Part shown: positions 43,101 through 52,100 of the stretch, piece after piece | Layout: each line of letters begins with the position of its first letter | Numbering within the stretch: position 1 is the stretch's first letter | Assembly: GCA_016165875.1 (NCBI GenBank) | Contig: JABBOT010000016.1 | Location: 11,223,507-11,287,506 of the forward strand | Direction of reading: 5' to 3' | Length of the DNA stretch: 64,000 bases | Source: Acanthopleura granulata | Taxonomy: Eukaryota; Mollusca; Polyplacophora; Chitonida; Chitonidae | Notes under the pieces: model-generated | The model's input: only the letters and a program-made list of their open reading frames with translations | What the model was told of the DNA's origin: nothing | Database searches by the model: none | Made by a program: the position numbers and the translations under genes

Positions 43101-46100
43101 CTTCAATGATCCGGTTGCACATGATGTAATCTCACTTTCCATCATTCATACACATATACAGAATACCCACCCTGATAACACTATTCAAAAACATGTAGGC
43201 AATACTCCGGTTCTTGTTGATTTTTTCTGCACACATGATGGCATAAATGTGAATATATGTGTATAAGGAATACAGTTAGGCTGTTCTTGGTGTGTCATGA
43301 AAATCATCAAACCACAACAATGGCATGCTGGTGTCATGCAGGACATGCACATGAATGTGGTTCAGGAGCATTTCCTAACTGTTTTTCAACTTTTTAGTGA
43401 GTTCTCATACAAGTGTTTGATAGATGTTATAACTAACCCTTGTTTGTGCCATGTTTTCTTCATCAGATGTGTCACAGTCGTGGATACTTGGGTAATTAAA
43501 GGACTTAAATACTAATATATATAAAATAAACCCTCCTTTTTCCTACAGTACAACATTATGCCTTTGACCACTGATAGATTATAATAAAATACAGGGGGGT
43601 TCCTTCATTTATTCATTTCACTGGAGTTTCCATGCTGCCTTGCAGTGTTATATACACACACATCTTCGCTCTTCTGATACTTCTCGAGTGCTTGCACCTA
43701 CCAATGCTGCCATCATCGAGTTCAGACTTGCTGAAGATGAGACTGTAGTCTGAGATGGCACACGTGTGGAATTGAGCCCGCCACATGACCTCGCGCTGAC
43801 CCGAGCGAATCTTCTTGTGGTAGCACTTGATCAGAATGTCACCCCGCAGAGGGATTCCAGGCTGGATCGAGATACAGATCTTCTGCATGTTGTCTGTCAC
43901 ATTGCTGAAAATAACAAGATCAACAGAAACATGTACAATACATCAATTTCTCTCTAATTTTTTCGTTGTTTAAAGCCATATAGAAAAATTTTTTGGATGA
44001 TACAATGTTGGTCAGTTTCACATAGGAAGATGTGTTTGGGGTAAACAATGAACCTCTGGCAAATTCCTGATGGTTTGTCCTCTATGTGGTGTAGAGGATT
44101 GCTTTTTTGCACAAAATTTTGTTACAAAACAACTTGTCTCTAGGGACTGTTATACTGTGTGAACAGCCACATGAGAATCCTCGAAAGCTTACTGTCACCA
44201 AAACCCCATGGACACAGTTGGGGATACAGTAAACTGAGACACACTAGGGAACTGCATGTATGTACTCTGAAATAACACTGTGACTTTATCTGGCTGCATG
44301 AGTGATCATTAAGAGTGCTTTGGAAAAAAAAATAATTTGTTTTATCCACTGTTGTATATGTATACATGAAACAAAGTACTCACTTATTTAATTATCCCAG
44401 ATTGTATTACCATTCAAACTAACAGGAAAAAACAAATTAGTCTGGAGAGAAACTGATAATTCATAAATATCAATTGTAGCATCTGTCATTTACATTGTCA
44501 ACAGACATTACATTAACACTGGCCTAAATGAAATTGTAAAACAAAAACAAAGAGAACAACTAGATGTACTTACTACACTCCAGATGTAAACACAGGCTGC
44601 ATGGCCTGGTATATCTTTATGAATGGACGACAGCCACCCTTGGTATCAAAGTTGGGAACTCCATGAATGAGGATATGATGAAGGTATAAGGGATTGCTGT
44701 TGATCTTAATTGCCCCAGAGAGGAGACCAGCAAAGTAGTGCACATATCTGCAGAGCACAACATTTAATAGAAAAGTTTTTTTAAATTCAACAAATACATT
44801 ACATTGAATCCTACACATCACTGCAAACACTCAACTTCAACCAATCATGGATTTGAACTTGTCACATGACCTATGGAGGGCTGTATCTGATGCACATTAT
44901 TCACATCAGCCATTATGCATCTGTGCTTGGTTCATGAAATAGGTCTAGACATGCTACCATGTAGATATAACAGCATTTGACACATTTGAAGTTTAGTTGA
45001 GCTAAAAACAGAGCATTAAATGGGACATGGATGTATTTACATCTGCTGCAGGTGTACTTAGAATGGTGACAAAAATTATATTGCTGGGATTTTTTTTCCT
45101 AAATCTTGTATATTGATTGCAAATGTGAACACACGTGCAAACTGTGACAGGGCCCTAATTTCTATTTAACAATTCCAAACAATGTTGTATGCTTTTGTTG
45201 TATGTTATTGTCTTTTACCTAACTCACAAAATTATTTCTGCATGTAATGTCTATGTAAATGTTATAAAAAAACACACAAACAAACAATCCACCAAACTAA
45301 GCAACACAGATTTCATAACTCATAGTCTGATGTGGAAAAAGAGATCACCCGTTTCTGTGGCAGCCAGCACACATATATGTAAATTACAAGTAGGAGATAT
45401 TGGACTGAAAGTGGCCCTAGTAGAAGAGAACATGTATAAATGTCAAACAACTAGGTCACTGTAACCACATGGAGACTGTGTTGTTTCTCAACACCTCACA
45501 AGGACCGTAAACCCTCCCACTAACATGTGTGCTCAATTACACTGAATTAGGCGTGGGGATACAACCACCCTGCAGGTTTGTGGGGTCAACCCCCTTCAGC
45601 TACCAGTTTGGCAGGAATGTCACGAAATGTTGATAACTGCAGGGAAATTCTACCTTCTAGTTTACATTATGACTATGCGGACTCTAATTTCCAGCTGCAA
45701 AACAAAACAATCAGAATTTTGTCTGCCAAAATGACTTCACTGGTGTTTACCCTGGCTCAGAGGGTGTGAGTGACTAAGAGACAGTCAGGGAAATCCCCCA
45801 GCTAGAGCTAGCTGACGTAAATGAAGGAGAAATGCTATCACATGTTTACACCCCCACAAGTGGTCACGAGGAAATCAAATAACATGTAAATTGTTCACAA
45901 AAAGTGTACCAGCAAAACAAACTGGTGCCCATTTATCCTAGTATGTACATTTTAAAGTTTATGTCTTTTTGTTTAGACGCCGAAGAAATCAGTACTTGGT
46001 TAATTTTGAATTTGTAAAAATTGTTATTCAATGCCATCTGAACTGAGCCAAGTATTTAAGAAAATACTATTGATTTTCATATATTTTTATGCATGCCAAT

Positions 46101-49100
46101 GAGGTCGAGCATTTGAACCTCCAGCTCAGGAGACTTCTTACCTCCTCTGAGAGGGTTGGGTCAATGAGGCCAGCTTATCGTCATAGAAACGCTTCATCGC
46201 AAATCTGTCCAGAGCCTGGTCAGCACTGCAAAAATTAGGGGTTTCAACTTCAGACATTCATTGACGAGATGTAAAGTCTTTATTAATTTCAAATGAACAG
46301 TAACAGGCCAGCTATGTTCACATGTACAATGTGCAGACGTTAACTAAAATTTACCAGTAACTTCCAGTACGTCTAATAGAGCTGTCTTCAAAATATAGGC
46401 ATCAGCTTCATAAATTTCTGGTGTACAACACAGTATGTTCACATGTTCAATGTAACGTCGCTAAAACGCGCCAAACGTGGACAGGTTCTGGACCACGTTA
46501 CAGGCTACATCATGTTATAACGAAATGACATGGGGACCAATATATGGTTATCTTCAAAGTCAGGACTAATGATTTTAAACTACCCATATAGATCCAAAAT
46601 ACGCTTTGCCAAAGACTTTTTTGATTGCAGGTTTAATAAATAGGCGTGAAATTTTTTTTACCTGCAGATTAATCTACCATTTGACAGTAAACCTGTCTTT
46701 ACGGACTGAGCACAAACATCTCAGCCTCCAGTGGCAGAGCTAGCCTGGCATCACTTAATCACTGAACTAATGCATGGTAATCTCTTCAAAAGTGGAGTGC
46801 AGTTTTGCCCACTTTATCCATTTTTTAACAGAAAAAGCTACGGCGTAGCTGTTTTCCGTTTCGCCCAAGTCTTCTCGTACGAATACATATAGAAGCTTAC
46901 AAAACTTTCTATGTCTCAAATTCAAAATGGCGGGACTCTATGCACACTATTGCTAAGAAAAGCATGTTCACCCTATAATATGTGTTTTAAAGCTGGATAG
47001 ATGAAAACCAATGCATTCAATTAAGGGAAAAAAAGTCAAAAAGCCATTCTCCAATGTTTGAATGACATGACTGAGTTCATCCCCTACTCAGATATGTCAA
47101 CAAGCTAATCTCGACCCATGTGGTTTCACACCTCACTTTATAGCCATTCAGTAATGTGCTGAAATTTAGAGGCATTTACTGAGACTGAACAAATGTTAAC
47201 CCCTTCATGAGGCAGACTTGTGACAGTGAGTAAAGCTCAACTCACTGCACTGCTGACGAAGCCACACTCACGGAAGTAACAGTGCAGCAACAGCAACAAC
47301 AAAATTCGTTGTCACATGGGTTTTTTAAATCGGAACCGTTATTCTTTTCTGTTGGCTTGTCTGACATAATATTCAACATTTCTCATCTTAAGTATCAATT
47401 GATCCATTGCTTACAAGCGAAAATTGGATAGTTACACGTTCTGAAGGTGCTCTATTTACTTACGTTTGTTGGTAAAAATGCTTGTTCGGTTCATGTTTTC
47501 GCAGTTGTCTTGTCAACTTTAAGCCTTCTCACAAGAAGTACACCACATATTTTTCGGGCACATGATTTTGGTCGCGTTATATCTGATTTCACACTATATC
47601 GAGGCATCTTACAACCAGGCTACACTGTACTTTTGATTTTTGAAATTTTATTATTATTATTCATTTGTCCACACTGACAATATTTCCCCACCCACAAAAT
47701 ATGGCTACAAAATAACTCTCAAATTACGGGGAGATAATTACCTGGCACAGATGTTGCAGTAGTGCATAAAGGAAGCAAGGATCACTCCCGTTCTTCCTTG
47801 AGTGCCTTTACAGTGAATCACGACCACATGATTGAGGTCAGAGTTCAGCCATGAGTCCATTGATTTACAGATACTACAGACGCGTTCCAGGGGTGGAGCC
47901 AACTGAGACGGCCAACCGAAGTCCAGCACCTGTGGGTTCATCTTATGCAGATCATCTCGCCTTTCTGATAAATTTACAATCTAAAATTAAAGATTTACAT
48001 GCATTATTTGTGACTGATCTCCACAAAATTTCCTTTGGCAATTATTATATCAGTTATTGTAACAGGTTTCTTAGAGTCGAAACTTCAAAAAATGTCATCT
48101 ATCAGAGTCAGATTTATTTTCAGAACTCCTTAGCAAGACACACTTTGAAAATTTTTTCTTTTTGAAATATTGGTAACATACAAACTAATTTTTTTGATGT
48201 TCACGGAACACAAAATATATCCTGCTTCTGTAAAATACCAACGCCACCAAGTGGGAATATGTTGGAGTTAAACCCCTTTAACCTCAACTTTACCAAGTAA
48301 TTATCTCCATGTTTTGTTTTCAGCATTTTGTTAACTTCCTTCAGATGGAACTTGTATGTGGCCTCTTGGCCATCTGCTGGAAACGACATCGCTGTGAAGA
48401 AATGAAAATAGGTTTAAAATCATGTGATCAGAAAATATAATGGATTGCCATTACCATGGGAGCCTTTTGGAGTAGCTCAGGTGACTTTTTAAAACAACTT
48501 GTAAAGAGGAAATGACTCATGCTTGTAACCATCTGTGGAAAGGAGAAATAATTATCGGCTGCCTACGAACAAGCAATCCTATTGGTTAAATTTTTGACAT
48601 CCAATCTTTTGATATGAGCTCTTCAGTTAATTGAGCGGCCTAAGTCCTAAATGACATCAAATTTTTTGCAGCATGTCACAACTACTGTGAATCTGGACTT
48701 GTTGTAAATAAGATTCGAGTTAATTCTGCACTGTACATAAGAATATTTCCCTTACATGAAGGCAGCCCAGTTCCTGACAGTTTTCCTCCTTAAAGCTGTA
48801 GCTGAGCCATTTTGCATTGGACTTACTGCACCAAAAGGGACACCTTGACTCAATGTGCCATTCAATGTTTTAAAATTATTTAACAAGACACTTTGGTAAA
48901 ACTTAATTTTGCGCTTTAATTTTAATAGCCCAAAGCAGACAATGGTGACCTTACCAATGATGCGTTCTGTGATGTAAGTAACACTGAGGCCATCATGGTC
49001 GTCCTCTGCCCCCCTGAAACAACCAATTAACGCATTATCTCAATAGTTCACTTACATACTCCTCTTGAAACAACCAATCAAATATTATTCAAGTAGTTCA

Positions 49101-52100
49101 TTTACACACTCCCCTGAAACAATCAAAACATGAGCCTAGTATATGTAGTTCGTGTATATATGAGGATATAAACGTATAACTAACATCAGCTACGGGGATT
49201 TCAGCAACAATATGGCAAGCAAGAAGTCCTCTGAGAGTTGTAATGTTAAGCCAGCAGCAGACGAGAACAAAATGCTCAGGTGTATGCCTCAGTTAAAAGT
49301 TTAAGCACAGACGATAAGCGTTTGGCTTATTTTATTCGAAATATTTATTAACACCATTCTGCTCCACGTTTTCCTTCAGTACTTGCACGGCTTGTTGTCG
49401 TTTGTCACGATGTGTGATGTCTGACGACATTAAGTCATGCAAGCATGGAGAAATCAGCCCATAACTCCATGACCTTTTACTCTGTTTACAAATCCGTCAT
49501 TATTTCAGACGCCATTCTGAATGAACTGTGGGTAGGTGTCACATGATTTATTAGTGCATCTCTATTGGCGGTTTATGAATTTAGCTGTGCTATTGGCTTA
49601 CGATCCCTGCACACAATGAGTTTTCCTCACCTGCCTGAAATATCAAACAGGCTAGATACATGCCTCACAGTCTGGCAAGTCAAAAATCTCACAAAAAACT
49701 GCTCGCACATGGTGAGGATTAATTTACACATGGTCAATAGTTGAGCTTTTGACTCTCGTGTGCAGCGGGTTTAAGACAGCTTAATGCAAGTGGACCCAGA
49801 ACGCAGGTGGGAGCAATGCAAGTCACACATGATAACTATGATTGATCAGCCAAAAAGCTAAGACCACGTTTTATGATAATCAGTGGAGTAGAAATTTTCA
49901 TTTTGTTTTACAACGGTTTATATCAACAAAGACAATTAATTAATTTATTCATCTTTAGAGCATCAAGATACTGTAGTTAATGAATACCTGCTTGAACATT
50001 AAACATTCAGAGATAAGTCTGTAAGGTTTTTATGTTTATTTCATCATTAAAAAAACTGAAATTTGCTTTAATCTTACCTGAGTATCTTTTGCTTTAAGTT
50101 GTTCATGATTCCCCTGTTTCCTTGTTGAGGATGCTGAAGTAAAGTTTACAGCCATATGCATAGTAAATCGCTTTAATGCTCATTTTTTACATACATACAT
50201 ATAACTGACTTCAAAAATTTATAATCACACATCATATGCATTTCCTCTCTGAGCAATAAATACTATGAGTCAATGTGAGTTAGCCAACATGAGATATAAA
50301 TTTTGTATTTACATATAAGCATGTATGACTGTTTAAAAGGTAATTATGAGAAGGAAGGAAGATCAGGTGTAACTTCTAATACAATATTCAGTGTCGTTTA
50401 TACAAATTACATATCAAAGTCTACAGTACTCTCTTTTTTAAGAATTTGCTCAGTGGCATGAGCACAAAAGTTTCATGTTTCTAATCTTCCTTGTGATACA
50501 CTCTGCACGTCACACTTGGTGTGTACTTGTGAAGAAGTGAAGTTACACACAACCATTACAGCGTGACCACACAGTCTGATATGTGCATGATATTTGTGGG
50601 TTTTTGTGCAGCAGCAAGGTTACACACAAACATCACAGTGTAACCACACAAACGAATAGGTCACACTTTCTGTGTGCTTGTTTAGCAGTGAGGTTACACA
50701 CAAACATCACAGAGTGACCACACAGTCTGATATGTGTGTGAGGGGGCCTCCGTGGCTCAGTTCGTTAGCGTGCTAGCGCAGCGCAATGACCCAGAAAGCC
50801 TCCCACCCATGCAGTCGCTGTGAGTTCAAGACCAGCTCATGCTGGCTTCCTTTCCAGACATATATGAGAAGGTCTGCCAGCAATCTGCGAATGGTCATGA
50901 CGGGATTAACATTTGATATTTGTGTGTTTTTGTGACTCAGCAAAGTTACACACAAACATCACAGTGTGACAACACAAACGGACAGATCAAACTTTCTGTG
51001 TTCTTGTTTAGCAATGCCAGCAACGTTACACACAAACATTACGGCGTGACCACAAAGCCTGTCACATCTGTGGTGTGGTTCTCAAGCAGTGAGGTTACAC
51101 ACAAATATTACAGTGACCACAAAGTCTGATATGTCACATCTGTGGTGTGGTTCTCAAGCAGTGAGGTTACACACAAACATTACAATGACCACAAAGTCTG
51201 ATACGTCAAATCTGTGGTGTGGTTCTCAAGCAGTGAGGTTACACACAAACATTACAGTGACCGCACAGTCTGATATGTCACATTTGTGGTGTGGTTCTCA
51301 AGCAGTGAGGTTACACACAAACATTACAGTGACCGCACAGTCTGATATGTCACATTTGTGGTGTGGTTCTCAAGCAGTGAGGCTACACACAAACATTACA
51401 GTGACCGCACAGTCTGATACGTCACATTTGTGGTGTGGTTCTCAAGCAGTGAGGCTACACACAAACATTACAGTGACCGCACAGTCTGATACATCAAATC
51501 TGTGGTGTTGTTCTCAAGCAGTGAGGCTACACACAAACATTACAGTGACTGCACAGTCTGATACGTCACATTTGTGGTGAGGTTCCTTAGGAGTGAGGTT
51601 ACAAACAAGTATCACAGCATGACTCAGAGTCTGATACTTCACACTTTTTAGTGTGCTTGTGAGGCAGGTCACACACAAACATCACAGGATGACCATATAG
51701 GTCACACCCTGTGGTGTGCCTATAAGTAGAGTTGGGTTACACACAACAGCAATGCAGTATTGCCGTGTGACCACACACTATAATGTCTTTCACATTGGTA
51801 CTGATTTGTTTTGAATGCAAGAATGCAAGCTTCACCAGTTGTATGTAACCAGAAATTGTTTATCAACATTTTGTAAAAGAGACAAAATCATAAAATTAAA
51901 ACATTAAAAATTACTAGCATACTTCCAGGTTGTGATTAGGTGTTAATTACTGCAGAGTTTACTCACAGTTCTTGACAAGGGTTGACGGATCAGAGGCTCA
52001 TTGTTCTGAAAATAGACCAAAATGCTCAGTTTGAAAAGCATATCATTTAACTTTCTTTCACACAACTGGCTGTCAGGGCTACAGATGGGATATGCATATA

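Noticed and set aside
48735..48775. Short AAGAATATTTCCCTTACATG match to the SINE core
   Set aside because: Too short and diverged to call with confidence.
50745..50830. Possible tRNA gene
   Set aside because: A and B boxes are present but there is no foldable anticodon arm or acceptor stem; it is the head of a SINE.
51089..51580. 163-codon frame with 24-residue repeats
   Set aside because: Product of the 72-bp satellite.
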